This document shows positions 19,277 to 29,579 of a stretch of DNA of 64,000 nt, piece after piece (position 1 is the first letter of the stretch; each line of letters opens with the position of its first letter). The notes below the pieces were generated by a model, which saw only the letters and a list, made by a program, of their open reading frames with translations, did not search any database and had not been told where the DNA came from. Source of the DNA: Caulobacter mirabilis (GTDB taxonomy: Bacteria; Pseudomonadota; Alphaproteobacteria; Caulobacterales; Caulobacteraceae); the NCBI RefSeq assembly GCF_002749615.1, contig NZ_CP024201.1:1550001-1614000 (forward strand), given 5' to 3'. The translations under genes were made by a program, and so were the position numbers.

Positions 19277-19675
19277 TTGAGACTGCTGCTCAACATCCTG
19301 TGGTTCATTTTCGGCGGCTGGCTGTCGGGCCTGCTGTGGCTGCTCGGCGGCGCGCTGCTGGCGATCACCGTCGTGGGGCTGCCGTATACCGGCGCGGCCT
19401 GGCGGATCGCGGGCTTCGCCTTCTGGCCGTACGGCAAGGAGATCGTCTCGCGCGATGTGCTGAACGGGCAGGGCGACCTCGGCACCGGGCCGGTCGGCTG
19501 CGTGCTGAACGTGATCTGGTTCGTGCTCGGCGGCTGGTACATCGCCCTGTCGCACCTGCTGATCGCCCTGGCGGAGGCCATCAGCATCATCGGCATCCCC
19601 TTCGCTATCAAGGACCTGCAGCTGGCCGCCGTGGCCGTGGCGCCGATCGGCAAGGTCGTTGTCAAGAAGCCCTAG
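19277..19675 (+). CDS. yccF: YccF-domain inner membrane protein
   Basis: A 132-residue membrane protein with two similar halves. RLLLNILWFIFGGWLSGLLW and CVLNVIWFVLGGWYIALSH are the paired YccF repeats, each followed by a hydrophobic helix and GLPYTGAAWRIA or GIPFAIKDLQLA. The TTG at 19277 matches the N terminus seen in enteric YccF (MRTVLNIL-type). Function of the family is unknown. It ends just before a paired-hairpin repeat. Confidence 0.85.
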   Translation: MRLLLNILWFIFGGWLSGLLWLLGGALLAITVVGLPYTGAAWRIAGFAFWPYGKEIVSRDVLNGQGDLGTGPVGCVLNVIWFVLGGWYIALSHLLIALAEAISIIGIPFAIKDLQLAAVAVAPIGKVVVKKP

Positions 19676-19681
19676 CCGAGA

Positions 19682-19754
19682 GGGGACATGCTCCGCGCAG
19701 CGGTGCGTGTCCCCGTGAACGGGGGACACGTACGCTCCGCTTACATGTCCCCTT
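19682..19754. repeat. BIME-like paired hairpins (GGGGACA family), copy 1
   Basis: Two hairpins in opposite orientation. The first (19682-19714) opens GGGGACATGC and closes GCGTGTCCCC. The second (19722-19753) opens GGGGACACGTACGC and closes TACATGTCCCC. It lies between the convergent yccF and ATPase genes and may act as a two-way terminator. Three further copies are in the window. Confidence 0.8.
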
Positions 19755-20512
19755 TATCGCGGCTTCGGCGCGTCCGGGTCGGGCTCCATCAGGATGTCCA
19801 GATAGGTCTGCCGCCGGTTCAGGAAGCCGCGGGTGATCTGGTAGTGTTCGGTGTCCTCGTACGCGACCCGCTCCAGCCCATGCTCCGAGGCCTGGTAAAT
19901 CCAGGCGTCCGGATAGCCGAGGATGATCGGCGAATGGGTGGCGATGATCAGCTGCGACCGCGCCAGCACCAGCTCGTGCAGCTTGGCCAGGAACGACAGC
20001 TGCCGGCTGGGCGACAGCGCCGCCTCGGGCTCGTCCATGATGTAGAGGCCGTCGCCCGCCAGCCGGTTCTCGAACAGGGAGAAGAAGGCCTCGCCGTGCG
20101 ACTGCTGGTGCAGCGACCGAGGCCCATAGCGTGTGCCGCCGGTCTGCTCGAGGTAGGTGGCGACGTTGAAGAAGCTCTCGGCCCGCAGAAAGAAGCCGTC
20201 GTGCGGCCTGGGATCCCTGCTGTTCCGGACGGGCCGGATGTGCTGGTGCAGAACGGAGTGGCTGTCGTGCGTCGCGAAGCGGTGGTCGCGCGAGCCGCCC
20301 TCGGCGTTGAAGCCCCAGGCCACTGCCAAGGCCTCGATCAGCGTTGACTTCCCCGAGCCGTTCTCGCCGACCAGGAAGGTCACGCGGGGATGGAAGGCGA
20401 GGCTGTCCGTCCGCCGCACGACCGGCAGGTTGAACGGATAGGCGTCGTCGTCCCAGCCCTCGCCGCGAACGAACTCGGCGGCGATCCAGTAGGGGCGGGT
20501 CAGGCCGGTCAT
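19754..20512 (-). CDS. Stand-alone AAA/ABC-type ATPase
   Basis: A 252-residue soluble ATPase. Walker A is LVGENGSGKSTLIEALA, the signature-like region is LHQQSHGEAFFSLFE, Walker B is GLYIMDEPEAALSP and the switch is LIIATHSPIIL. This is the SMC/ABC-type single-domain ATPase widely seen in bacteria, related to predicted recombination ATPases. The ATG at 20512 is used because the conserved N terminus (LTRPYWIAAEFVRGEGW) begins there. No membrane partner is adjacent; function unknown. Confidence 0.82.
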   Translation of the reverse strand: MTGLTRPYWIAAEFVRGEGWDDDAYPFNLPVVRRTDSLAFHPRVTFLVGENGSGKSTLIEALAVAWGFNAEGGSRDHRFATHDSHSVLHQHIRPVRNSRDPRPHDGFFLRAESFFNVATYLEQTGGTRYGPRSLHQQSHGEAFFSLFENRLAGDGLYIMDEPEAALSPSRQLSFLAKLHELVLARSQLIIATHSPIILGYPDAWIYQASEHGLERVAYEDTEHYQITRGFLNRRQTYLDILMEPDPDAPKPR

Positions 20513-20625
20513 GGCGTGACCTTCGCCGATGCGCCCGCAGGGTACAATCGTCCGCTCGATACAGAAACGGCGCGGCTCCAAGGAAGCTGCGCCGTCCGCC
20601 GTTCAGCCTCTGTGGAGCGCCGCGC

Positions 20626-22017
<1,392 letters not shown>

Positions 22018-22125
22018 GGTCTTTCCCGGGGCGTCAACTTGCCGGGCTGGTTTAGCCCTCGGAGCCGGGACCGCAAGGGTTTGGGCGCAATTTCCTGGCC
22101 GGACGGCCTGTGCGACAATGCCGAG

Positions 22126-22857
22126 GTGACCGAGAACCCCTCCCTCAGCTTCCGCAGCTACGGCGTCGGCGGCGTCATGCACCGGCATGCGCACGTCCAG
22201 TTTGTGCTGCCCGTGCTGGGCGAGCTGGAGATCGAGGTCGGCGGCCGGGGCGGACGGCTGGACGTGGCCCGGGCCGCGTTCGTGCCGGAACAGACCGACC
22301 ACGACCAGCTCGGGCGGGGCGAGAACCGCTTCCTGATCATCGACTGCAAAACCTCGGAGCTTGACGAGGCGGCGCTCGAGCGGCTGTCGCGCGATCCCTT
22401 CCTGTCGATCCCGGCGGCGGCGCGTCGGCTGATCGAGTTCATCGACCTGAGCCGGAGCGGCGATTTCGTGCCGCAGGCGGTGACGCGCCACGGCCTGCCG
22501 CTGCTGCTCGGCGCCCTGACGGCCGAGCCGGAGCGCGCCTCGCGCCTGGGATCGTTGCTGCGCCGGATCGAGGCGGCGCCCGGGCGGGCCTGGACGGTCG
22601 AGCGGATGGCCGGCGAGGCCGGGATGAGCGTCAGCCGCCTGCACGCCCATTTCCGACGGGAGCTGGATACGACGCCGCAGCAGTGGCTTACCGATCAGCG
22701 CCTGAAGGCGGTGCAGGAGAGCCTGGCCGGCACGGACCTTCCGATCGCCCAGCTGGCCTTCCAGGCCGGCTACTCCGACCAGAGCGCCCTGACCCGCGCC
22801 TTGCGGCGGGCCACGGGCCTGACCCCGGCGGCCTACCGGAAGGCGCACCGGCGCTAG
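22126..22857 (+). CDS. AraC-family transcriptional regulator
   Basis: A 243-residue regulator. The N-terminal cupin-like half ([25 protein letters not shown]) probably binds an effector. The C-terminal half carries two helix-turn-helix motifs: [21 protein letters not shown] and [20 protein letters not shown], ending FRRATG.TP..YRKAHRR-like. GTG at 22126 is my start; an ATG at about 22177 inside the cupin is less likely. Its target may be the following EamA exporter gene, 64 bases downstream (inference). Confidence 0.83.
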   Translation: MTENPSLSFRSYGVGGVMHRHAHVQFVLPVLGELEIEVGGRGGRLDVARAAFVPEQTDHDQLGRGENRFLIIDCKTSELDEAALERLSRDPFLSIPAAARRLIEFIDLSRSGDFVPQAVTRHGLPLLLGALTAEPERASRLGSLLRRIEAAPGRAWTVERMAGEAGMSVSRLHAHFRRELDTTPQQWLTDQRLKAVQESLAGTDLPIAQLAFQAGYSDQSALTRALRRATGLTPAAYRKAHRR

Positions 22858-22921
22858 CCTGGGCCCAGGATCGGCGAGGCTCGGTCAAGACGGCGCGCCG
22901 CGGAACCGCTATCCGACCGTC

Positions 22922-23878
22922 ATGAACGCGACGGACCCCATCGATCGGAACCGGCAGATCCCGCTGGGCGTCGCCAACGGCGTCGCCGCCGGCGCCGTCT
23001 GGGGGCTGGTGTTCCTGGCGCCGCAGCTGCTCAAGGACTTCTCGGCGGCGCAGGTGTCGGCCGGCCGCTACCTGGCCTACGGCCTGATCGCCGCCCTGTT
23101 GCTGGCGCCGCGGTGGAAAGCCGTGGCGGCGATGATTGGCGGGGCGGAATGGCGCGCCCTGGCCGGGCTGAGCCTGCTGGGCAACATCCTCTACTACCTG
23201 TTCCTGGCCAACGCCGTCTGGTGGGCGGGCGGAGCCGCAGCGGCCCTGATCGTCGGGCTGGTGCCGGTGGTCGTCAGCGTGGCCGGGACGCGGTTCGCCG
23301 GCGCGATCCGCTTCCGCCGCCTGGCCGGACCGCTGGCGCTGTGCCTGCTCGGCGTGGTGCTGGTCGGCTGGGAGGCCCTGGCCAACGACAAGACCGCCCA
23401 CGACCCGCTGACCCGTGCGGCGGGGCTGGCCTGCGCCTTCGGGGCGCTGCTGTCCTGGACGGTCTATTCGGTCTGGAACACCCGCTGGCTGGAGCGGCGG
23501 CCCGACATCTCCGGCCATGACTGGAGCCTGCTGACCGGCGTGACCACCGGCGCCCTGGCCCTGGTCCTGGCGGTTCCGGCGTTTCTCGCGCCGGGGCAGG
23601 GCGGACACGGGGAGACCGACTGGGGGCTGTTCCTGGGCGTCAGCGCCGGCATCGCGATCCTGGCCTCGATCCTGGGCAACGGCTTCTGGAACCGCGCCAG
23701 CCGCCTGCTGCCGTTGACCCTGGCCGGGCAGATGATCGTGTTCGAGACCCTGTTTGCGCTGCTCTACGGCTTCGTCTGGGAGAAGCGCCTGCCGACCGGC
23801 CTGGAATGGATCGCCATCGCCAGCCTGATCGCCGGCGTCGTCTGGTGCGCCCGCGTGCATCGCGCCAAGGGTCACTGA
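22922..23878 (+). CDS. EamA/DMT-family drug-metabolite exporter
   Basis: A 318-residue membrane protein with about ten predicted helices arranged as two EamA repeats: GVANGVAAGAVWGLVFLAPQ opens the first half and CAFGALLSWTVYSVWN the second. The end (GLEWIAIASLIAGVVWCARV) matches the last DMT helix. It likely exports amino acids or small metabolites. It directly follows the AraC-type regulator on the same strand. Confidence 0.85.
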   Translation: MNATDPIDRNRQIPLGVANGVAAGAVWGLVFLAPQLLKDFSAAQVSAGRYLAYGLIAALLLAPRWKAVAAMIGGAEWRALAGLSLLGNILYYLFLANAVWWAGGAAAALIVGLVPVVVSVAGTRFAGAIRFRRLAGPLALCLLGVVLVGWEALANDKTAHDPLTRAAGLACAFGALLSWTVYSVWNTRWLERRPDISGHDWSLLTGVTTGALALVLAVPAFLAPGQGGHGETDWGLFLGVSAGIAILASILGNGFWNRASRLLPLTLAGQMIVFETLFALLYGFVWEKRLPTGLEWIAIASLIAGVVWCARVHRAKGH

Positions 23879-23910
23879 CGCGGCGAGCGCCCGTCTGCTA
23901 CAGGGCGCTG

Positions 23911-24267
23911 ATGGACGACGAATGGACAGGCCGGGGCAAGGTGCGCGCGCGCGAGGCGGACGGCGTGTTCGAGATCGTCGTCGACGGGCTGACCACCCAG
24001 GCCAAGTACTACAAGCCGCTGATCTACGAGTTCTTCCGCAAGGAATGGCGCGGGGCGCGGCCGGCCTGGGGCGACTTCGCCGTCGAGATCCTGATGGACT
24101 ACGAAGGCGATCCGCCCTGGCTGGACCTGGACAACCTGGCCAAGGCGATCCTGGACGCCATCAAGGGCTACACCTTCCACGATGACTCCCAGGTCGCCCG
24201 GCTGCTGGTCGAGCGGCGGCCCGGCGGCCGCGAGCGGATCAGCGTGCGGGTGACGCGGCTGGCTTGA
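23911..24267 (+). CDS. RusA-family endodeoxyribonuclease-like protein
   Basis: A 118-residue protein of the RusA Holliday-junction resolvase family. The acidic metal-binding segment LDLDNLAKAILDAIKGYTFHDDSQV holds the three conserved aspartates (shown here in two adjoining pieces: LDLDNLAKAILDAIKG and YTFHDDSQV). RusA is usually prophage borne, but no phage gene is nearby. Start at 23911 matches where the beta-strand core begins. Overlaps the convergent membrane gene by 29 bases. Confidence 0.78.
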   Translation: MDDEWTGRGKVRAREADGVFEIVVDGLTTQAKYYKPLIYEFFRKEWRGARPAWGDFAVEILMDYEGDPPWLDLDNLAKAILDAIKGYTFHDDSQVARLLVERRPGGRERISVRVTRLA

Positions 24268-24640
24268 ACCAGGGTTCGAAGGCGGCGTAGGCGACCATGG
24301 CGTAGCCGACGAACAGGAAGGCTCCGTAGCGCCCCACGCTGACCGGCTGCAGGTGCGGGAACAGATCGGTCAGGAAGATCAGGGTCAGGGTCCCGCCGAT
24401 CAGCCCCGGGGCCGCGAACGCCGCCGCGTGGCGGGGCCGTCGCCGGGGGCTGGTGCGGGCGATCTGGATCGCGGCTCGGAACAGGAACAGCACGCCAGCG
24501 CCGACCATGAAGGCGTTGGCCGCGTAGAACCAGAAGGCCCGCTCCAGCAGCGCCCCGCCGAACGCGGCGTAGTAGGCCGTGGCCATGACCCAGGCGAGCA
24601 GTCCCGCCACGGCGTGGATGGTGATGTCCTGTTTTGACAC
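24239..24640 (-). CDS. Four-helix membrane protein, hypothetical
   Basis: A 133-residue protein with about four membrane helices (HAVAGLLAWVMATAYYAAFG, FWFYAANAFMVGAGVLFLF, AAFAAPGLIGGTLTLIFL, YGAFLFVGYAMVAYAAF). I start at the GTG at 24640 because GGGGG precedes it; another GTG lies five codons upstream. No family is recognised with confidence. It is isolated between convergent and same-strand neighbours. Confidence 0.6.
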   Translation of the reverse strand: MSKQDITIHAVAGLLAWVMATAYYAAFGGALLERAFWFYAANAFMVGAGVLFLFRAAIQIARTSPRRRPRHAAAFAAPGLIGGTLTLIFLTDLFPHLQPVSVGRYGAFLFVGYAMVAYAAFEPWFKPAASPAR

Positions 24641-24736
24641 GATGCGCCCCCGCACAGTCCCCGATGAGGTTGACCGTGCGAAGGGCGTGCCGTCAGCGAG
24701 ACCGATTGACGCGGACGATCCTCAAGTCGCCGAGGG

Positions 24737-26839
24737 TCAGCCGGCCCAAGGGAAGATCGCCCCCCAGATCGTCAGCAGGGCCGAGTAGGCGAGGTAGATC
24801 AGCACCGTCGCGGAGAAGGCCAGCTTGCGCCCGACCGTCCAGCTCTCGACCCGGCGGCCGCCCCGCCAGACGAAGGGCGTCAGGCCCAGGGCGATCACCG
24901 AAAGCACCGCCGCCACCAGGGCGCAGGACGAGGCTATCAGCAGCCAGGCGCCCGGCCAGTCGAAGAAGATCGCCGCCACGTCGCCGGTCTTGGACAGCCA
25001 GACCAGGGTCGCGCCGATCGCGGCCAGCCACAGCACGGCCTGCAGCGATTGGATCAGGCTGGCGCGGCGCTGCATCGGCGTCTCGCGGCTGTCGCGTCGG
25101 CCCCGCATCGGGATGCCGGCCAGGGTCGCGATCGCGGCGATGGCCGTCAGGGCCGTGAGCCAGCCCAGCCAGCCCTGGCCGCCCAGCAGGCCGACCTTGG
25201 CGTATTTGGCCACGCCGCTGCTGTTGTAGTAGCCGGTCGCGCGCCCGTCCTGCATGGCGAAAACGATGGTCCGCCAGCCGCCGACCTCGCGGAAGACGCC
25301 GTCCGTTCCCTGCGGGACCCAGGCGCTTGCGGAGTCGAAGCCGCGGATCAGCAGCCGTCCGTCCGGGCTGACGGCCACCGTCACCCGCCCGTTCAGCAGG
25401 CCGACGAACTTCTCCAGCCCGTGGAAGGCGCGCCGGCTGCTGACGTACTGGCCCTCGAAAGCCGCGGCGTTGCTCTTCAGCCAGGCCGAGCCGGCGTCGG
25501 GCAGGGCGGCCGGCGGGCCGTAGAAGCGCTGCACGATACGCCCGGCGGTCTGCGACGTCAGGCGCTCGCCGCTCTCGGCGTTGGCCGCGATGAAGATCCC
25601 GAGGCCCAGCTCCGGAACGGTGACCATCGAGGAGCGGAACGACAGCAGGGCGCCGTCGTGGCCCCAGCCGGTCCGGCCGCCGGGCAGACGGTACTGGAGG
25701 AAGCCATGGGCCAGGCCCGGGACGCCGGGCGCCGGCTGCGACTGGGCCGTGCGGAAGCCGTGGGCGGTCTGGGCGTTGTAGATGGCCGCCCCGTCCAGCG
25801 TTCCGCCGTTCAGGATCATCATCATGTACCGCGACATGTCGGCGGCGGTGGTCGAGACGCCGCCGGCCGGAGCGCCCTGCGAGGTGTACTCGTACGGCCG
25901 CTTGCGCCAGCTGTCGCCGGTCCAGAAGAAGCCGTCGGCGAGGTCGCGAGCCAGGGCGGGCGACATCGGCGACGGCAGGTCCGGCCGGGCGGGGTAGGGG
26001 TCGCGGAACGTGGTCCGGGTCATGCCCAGGGGACCGGTGATCGTGTTCTCGACGATGGTCTCGAACGGCTTCTGGCCTACATAGGCCACAGCCGCCCCGG
26101 CCAGGCCGACGCCGTAGTTGGAGTAGGCCGGCGTCGAGCCCGGCTCGAACTCGCGGCGCGGCCGTTCCTGGCGCAGGTAGGTGAGCTGCGGCCGCACGCG
26201 GTCGGCGTCGCGTTCGAACAGCTGACCCAGGGCGCGGTCCTCGAAGCCCGGCGTGTGGCTCATGAGATCCAGCATGGTGATGGGCTTGGTGAAGCCCTGG
26301 TCGCGAACCTGAACCTTCTCCGGCAGGTAGAGGTTGATCGGCGCGTCCAGCCGCAGGCGGCCGGCCTCGACCTCCTTCATCACCGCGATCCAGGTGAAGG
26401 TCTTCGAGATCGAGGCGATGCGGAACAGGGTGCGGTCCGGATCGACCGCGCGGGCGGCCGGCTCCAGGTTCGAAAAGCCGTAGCCCTTCTTCAGGATCAC
26501 CTGGCCGTTCTGGACCACCGACACGGTCACGCCGGGGATATGGTCGGCCGACATGGCGTCGCGGACCATGCCGTCGACAAAGGCTTCCAGTTCGGCCGGC
26601 GCCAGCGGAGCGACGCCGGGGGCGGCGACCGGAGCGGCCGCGGACTGGGGCGCCGGGGCGACCGGGGGGCGGACGGCCGGGCGAGGCGCGGGGCGCGGCG
26701 CGGAGACCGGCGGCGTCGCGGCGGGCGCGGCCGTGGCGGATGGCGACGGCGGAGGCGTCTGCTGGGCGGAACTGGTGGTGGAAAGGCTCAGCAGAGAGAC
26801 CAGACCGGCGGCCGCGAAGGCCTTCGACAACAGGCGCAC
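24737..26839 (-). CDS. Beta-lactamase-family serine hydrolase with C-terminal membrane domain
   Basis: A 700-residue exported protein. A signal peptide (RLLSKAFAAAGLVSLLSLS) is followed by a proline/alanine-rich linker (to about 85), then a class C beta-lactamase/penicillin-binding fold: SISKTF with the S-x-x-K nucleophile, YSNYG as the Y-x-N motif, and GWGHDGALLSF in place of the K-T-G/H-x-G strand. A further beta domain (about 430-545) precedes four membrane helices near the C terminus. GTG at 26839 has AGGGAA upstream. Members cleave peptides or esters; the substrate is unknown and antibiotic hydrolysis should not be assumed. Confidence 0.82.
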   Translation of the reverse strand: MRLLSKAFAAAGLVSLLSLSTTSSAQQTPPPSPSATAAPAATPPVSAPRPAPRPAVRPPVAPAPQSAAAPVAAPGVAPLAPAELEAFVDGMVRDAMSADHIPGVTVSVVQNGQVILKKGYGFSNLEPAARAVDPDRTLFRIASISKTFTWIAVMKEVEAGRLRLDAPINLYLPEKVQVRDQGFTKPITMLDLMSHTPGFEDRALGQLFERDADRVRPQLTYLRQERPRREFEPGSTPAYSNYGVGLAGAAVAYVGQKPFETIVENTITGPLGMTRTTFRDPYPARPDLPSPMSPALARDLADGFFWTGDSWRKRPYEYTSQGAPAGGVSTTAADMSRYMMMILNGGTLDGAAIYNAQTAHGFRTAQSQPAPGVPGLAHGFLQYRLPGGRTGWGHDGALLSFRSSMVTVPELGLGIFIAANAESGERLTSQTAGRIVQRFYGPPAALPDAGSAWLKSNAAAFEGQYVSSRRAFHGLEKFVGLLNGRVTVAVSPDGRLLIRGFDSASAWVPQGTDGVFREVGGWRTIVFAMQDGRATGYYNSSGVAKYAKVGLLGGQGWLGWLTALTAIAAIATLAGIPMRGRRDSRETPMQRRASLIQSLQAVLWLAAIGATLVWLSKTGDVAAIFFDWPGAWLLIASSCALVAAVLSVIALGLTPFVWRGGRRVESWTVGRKLAFSATVLIYLAYSALLTIWGAIFPWAG

Positions 26840-26954
26840 AGACGTTTCCCTTGGGGCGAGGTTCACCCTGTTCTAGTGCGCCTTTCGTCTTTGTGGAAAC
26901 CGGTTCGGCGCCGGAATTGGGGGCAACCGCGAAGAATTCGGGCGCCGATCGGTT

Positions 26955-27755
26955 CTATTCCCGGCGAACCGCCTTGGCGCCGGGGGGAAAGCTCCACAGC
27001 GGCAGGATCGGGCGCAGTCGGGCGCCGATCCAGACCTGCGGCTCGGAGGCCGGCGTCAGGTTCAGCTCGCGCTCCTTGCGGCCGACGCAGGCCTGGATCT
27101 GCTGACCAAGCATCGCGAAGTTGCGCGATCCCTCGACCGATTGCAGGAAACAGTCGTCGAAGAAGGGGTAGTGGTCGCTCTCGCTGCAGCCGAACGAGGC
27201 GCGGTCCGGCCGGGCGGCGGTCAGGATCAGCCGCTGGTCGTTGGCCAGCACCGGGATGAACACGCCCGAGAAGCAGGCGGAGATGATCACGATCGTCGGG
27301 CGGTCGGGGCAGGTGTCGTTGACCAGGCGAGCCAGGGCCTGCGGCGTGTAGAGGCCGCCGTCGCCACGGACGTCCAGCACCACGCCCGGCGGCGCGCCGT
27401 GAGAGGTGTAGTAGACGAGGCAGCCGCCGGTCTTGCGCGCGGCGCCGGCGTGCAGCGCCTGGACCAACGCCGGCGCCTCGGTGCGCGCCGGCCGGGTGTC
27501 GGGATAGCGTTCGGGACGGGTCGAGAACTGCACGATCTCGTCGCGGGCGAAGCCCAGGCCCTCGAGCGTCGCGGCGACGTCGCGGCGGGCGTTGTCGAAG
27601 GCCTCCGTCGGGCCGCCGGAATGGGCTCGCCAGTCGCCGGCCACGACGATCGCGGTCCAGTCGTTGAAGATGCTCCGAGGCGGCGGCTGGGCGACGGCGG
27701 CGGGGGCGGCGAGCACCGCCAGAAATCCGACGACAATCGACAGCCAGCGCCCCAT
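26955..27755 (-). CDS. Exported C13 (legumain-like) cysteine peptidase
   Basis: A 266-residue caspase-fold protein. The signal peptide ends about 22 (AAVAQP). The catalytic histidine is in VYYTSHG (H119) and the catalytic cysteine in IISACFSGVF (C161), the spacing expected for peptidase family C13. TAIVVAGDWRAHSGGPTEAF is the first core strand. Bacterial C13 proteins are poorly studied; it probably acts in the periplasm or is secreted. It is the last gene of a minus-strand run sspB, thioesterase, C13. Confidence 0.8.
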   Translation of the reverse strand: MGRWLSIVVGFLAVLAAPAAVAQPPPRSIFNDWTAIVVAGDWRAHSGGPTEAFDNARRDVAATLEGLGFARDEIVQFSTRPERYPDTRPARTEAPALVQALHAGAARKTGGCLVYYTSHGAPPGVVLDVRGDGGLYTPQALARLVNDTCPDRPTIVIISACFSGVFIPVLANDQRLILTAARPDRASFGCSESDHYPFFDDCFLQSVEGSRNFAMLGQQIQACVGRKERELNLTPASEPQVWIGARLRPILPLWSFPPGAKAVRRE

Positions 27756-27766
27756 CCCGACCCCCG

Positions 27767-28234
27767 CTAGGCCTTGTACCGGGCGAAGGGGGTGGGCATC
27801 GCCGTGCCGGTCGCCTTGGCCAACACCCGCCCCTCCGCGTCGTAGAGCTCGCCTTCGGTGAAGGCTATGGTCTTGCCCCAGCGAGACACCCGCCCGATCC
27901 CGCGGATCGGGCCGGGCAGGGCGGGCCGATAGAAGCTGGTCTTCATCTCGATCGTCGGGGCGACGCTGGTCATCCCCGAAGCGACCATGCAGGCCACGCT
28001 CATGCATTCGTCCAGCATGGCGCAAAGATAGCCGCCCTGGATCTGCTTCATCGGGTTGGTCAGCTGCTCGGACGCCTCGAAGGCGACCTCGACCTCGCGG
28101 TCGGCCTGGCTGACGCGGACCATCCGGAAGCCCAGCAACTGCGACCCCGGCGGCTGGCGCTTGCTGGCCGTGAAGCGGGCCAGGATGGCCTCGTCGGTCA
28201 GGGTCTGCGGGTCGTCGGAGGCGACGTCGGTCAA
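27767..28234 (-). CDS. PaaI-type hotdog thioesterase
   Basis: A 155-residue hotdog-fold protein. The motif LTNPMKQIQGGYLCAMLDECMS supplies the N and G residues and the acidic residue of PaaI-type acyl-CoA thioesterases, followed by TIEMKTSFYRPALPG. Hydrolyses an unknown acyl-CoA. Lies 7 bases after sspB and 11 bases before the C13 gene, suggesting one transcript. Confidence 0.85.
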   Translation of the reverse strand: MTDVASDDPQTLTDEAILARFTASKRQPPGSQLLGFRMVRVSQADREVEVAFEASEQLTNPMKQIQGGYLCAMLDECMSVACMVASGMTSVAPTIEMKTSFYRPALPGPIRGIGRVSRWGKTIAFTEGELYDAEGRVLAKATGTAMPTPFARYKA

Positions 28235-28241
28235 GACGGCC

Positions 28242-28718
28242 TCACTTCTTCCGGAACTGGTCCAGCGACACGACCTTGGGGCCGTCGTCGTCGGAAGGGG
28301 CGGGACGCTCGGGCTCCGGTTCGTCCGCGGGCTCGGGGATCAGATCGATCGGCGGCTCGAACTGCAGGCCGAACTGCACGTGCGGGTCGAAGAAGCGGGT
28401 GATCGCCGCATAGGGCACCGTCAGCTTCTTGGGCGAGCCGCCGAACTTGAGCGTGACGTTGAAGGAGGTCTCGCCCGGCGTCAGGTCCCAGTACTGGTGC
28501 TGCAGCACGATGGTCATCTCGTCGGGATACTTGGACAGCACTTCGACAGGGCCGGAAACGCCCGCGGCGCGGGTCTTGAACGTGACGTAGAAATGATGCT
28601 CGCCCGGCGGGCGGCCTTCGGCGGCGACCTTGAGCGCGGCCTTGACCACCCCGCGCAGGGCCTCCTGGGCCAGCGCCTCGTAGTTCATCAGGTCTTCGGG
28701 CGGCTTCTGCTGGGCCAT
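28242..28718 (-). CDS. sspB: SspB-alpha, ClpXP adaptor for ssrA-tagged proteins
   Basis: A 158-residue SspB of the alphaproteobacterial type, which binds the ssrA tag and tethers tagged proteins to ClpXP. The folded domain spans about 10-120: MNYEALAQEALRGVVKAAL, HHFYVTFKT, MTIVLQHQYWDL, FNVTLKFGG and LTVPYAAITRFFDPHVQFGL. An acidic linker follows, and the last residues KVVSLDQFRKK form the ClpX-tethering tail seen in this class. It lies under 1 kb from the ssrA gene on the same strand. Confidence 0.93.
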   Translation of the reverse strand: MAQQKPPEDLMNYEALAQEALRGVVKAALKVAAEGRPPGEHHFYVTFKTRAAGVSGPVEVLSKYPDEMTIVLQHQYWDLTPGETSFNVTLKFGGSPKKLTVPYAAITRFFDPHVQFGLQFEPPIDLIPEPADEPEPERPAPSDDDGPKVVSLDQFRKK

Positions 28719-28810
28719 GGATCACTTGCAACTGGTGGAATGGCCGCGAAAGGTAGCCTGTCGGCCTGCGAGCGCAAAGCGGTCTTGGCGGCAAAACGAC
28801 CGGAGGGCGG

Positions 28811-29344
28811 ATGACATTCAGGAAAGCCTGGGCTCTGGCGCTGATGGGGTTGGCGGTCGCCGGGCCCGCCGGCGCCGGGGCGGTCGGTCTCTGTTCGCCG
28901 GGCGAAGAGCCGGTGCTGTCCTGCCCGGTTGAAGGCGGCAAGGTGCTGTCGCTCTGCGCGACGGGGGCGGGCGGTCCGGCGGCGGGCCTGAAGCTGCAGT
29001 ACCGGTTCGGTCGGCCGGGCAAGCCGGAGCTGGTCTATCCGGACCGGCCCGCCTCGGCGAAGGGGCGGTTCTTCCTGAGCACGACGCCCTTCTCGGGCGG
29101 CGGCGAGGAGCGCGTCCGCTTCCGCAGCGGGCCCTACGACTATCTCGTCTTCCAGCGAGACATCGCCGGCGCCTGGAACGAGGACGGTACGCGCGACCAC
29201 TACCAGGACGAGGGCGTGGCCGTGGAGAAGGACGGCAAGGTCGTGGGGGTGCGCCTCTGCCTGGGCCCGACCGAGAACAGCGGCTTCCCGAAGATGTACG
29301 ACCGCCTGGAGCGCGAGGCGCGCGACCCGATCGACAGGCCCTAG
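28811..29344 (+). CDS. Secreted hypothetical protein
   Basis: A 177-residue protein with a signal peptide (AWALALMGLAVAGPAGAGA) and cysteines at CSPGEEPVLSCPVEGGKVLSLC, which could form disulfides. The rest is beta-rich (LQYRFGRPGKPELVYP, RFRSGPYDYLVFQRDI). Proteins of this make-up are common in alphaproteobacteria without assigned role. The ATG at 28811 has GGAGGGCGG before it. Divergent from sspB. Confidence 0.7.
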   Translation: MTFRKAWALALMGLAVAGPAGAGAVGLCSPGEEPVLSCPVEGGKVLSLCATGAGGPAAGLKLQYRFGRPGKPELVYPDRPASAKGRFFLSTTPFSGGGEERVRFRSGPYDYLVFQRDIAGAWNEDGTRDHYQDEGVAVEKDGKVVGVRLCLGPTENSGFPKMYDRLEREARDPIDRP

Positions 29345-29356
29345 GGCGCTCTTCCT

Positions 29357-29391
29357 CCGGCCGTCCCGGCGAAGGCCGGGATCCAGATCGC
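29357..29391. repeat. Short GTCCCGGC-type palindrome
   Basis: CCGTCCCGGCGAAGGCCGGG followed by ATCC is the common proteobacterial extragenic palindrome. It lies just after the secreted-protein gene and could serve as its terminator. Confidence 0.5.
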
Positions 29392-29440
29392 AGGGCTCAG
29401 TCTTGGCGCGACGCCACTCGCTGCCGAGCTTAACGAGAAA

Positions 29441-29469
29441 GGGACACGTACGCCTTGCGTACATGTCCC
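29441..29469. repeat. BIME-like hairpin (GGGGACA family), single copy
   Basis: GGGACACGTACGC and GCGTACATGTCCC pair around a CTT loop, with a single C-A mismatch. It is in the same orientation as the second member of the paired copies. It lies between the convergent secreted-protein gene and ssrA. Confidence 0.75.
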
Positions 29470-29478
29470 TGCGAACTC

Positions 29479-29579
29479 GGTGGGGGATTCTGGCGCCAGG
29501 CTCACCATTCTTCCAAGCAAAGGACGGGGGAGCCTTTTGAAAGGCGAATGAGGTGGGGGATTCTGTTGCCAGGCTCCCC
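29479..29579. repeat. Two 28-nt direct repeats beside ssrA
   Basis: GGTGGGGGATTCTGGCGCCA plus GGCTCACC at 29479-29506 and a copy at 29552-29579 differ at three positions and are 73 bases apart. The second copy also closes an inverted repeat (GGGGGAGCC near 29527, GGCTCCCCC at 29572-29580). They lie on the downstream side of ssrA. Nature unknown; they could be part of its terminator. Confidence 0.6.

Noticed and set aside
23911..24267. RusA-like nuclease as evidence for a prophage
   Set aside because: No capsid, terminase, integrase or phage regulator is near; treated as a chromosomal gene.
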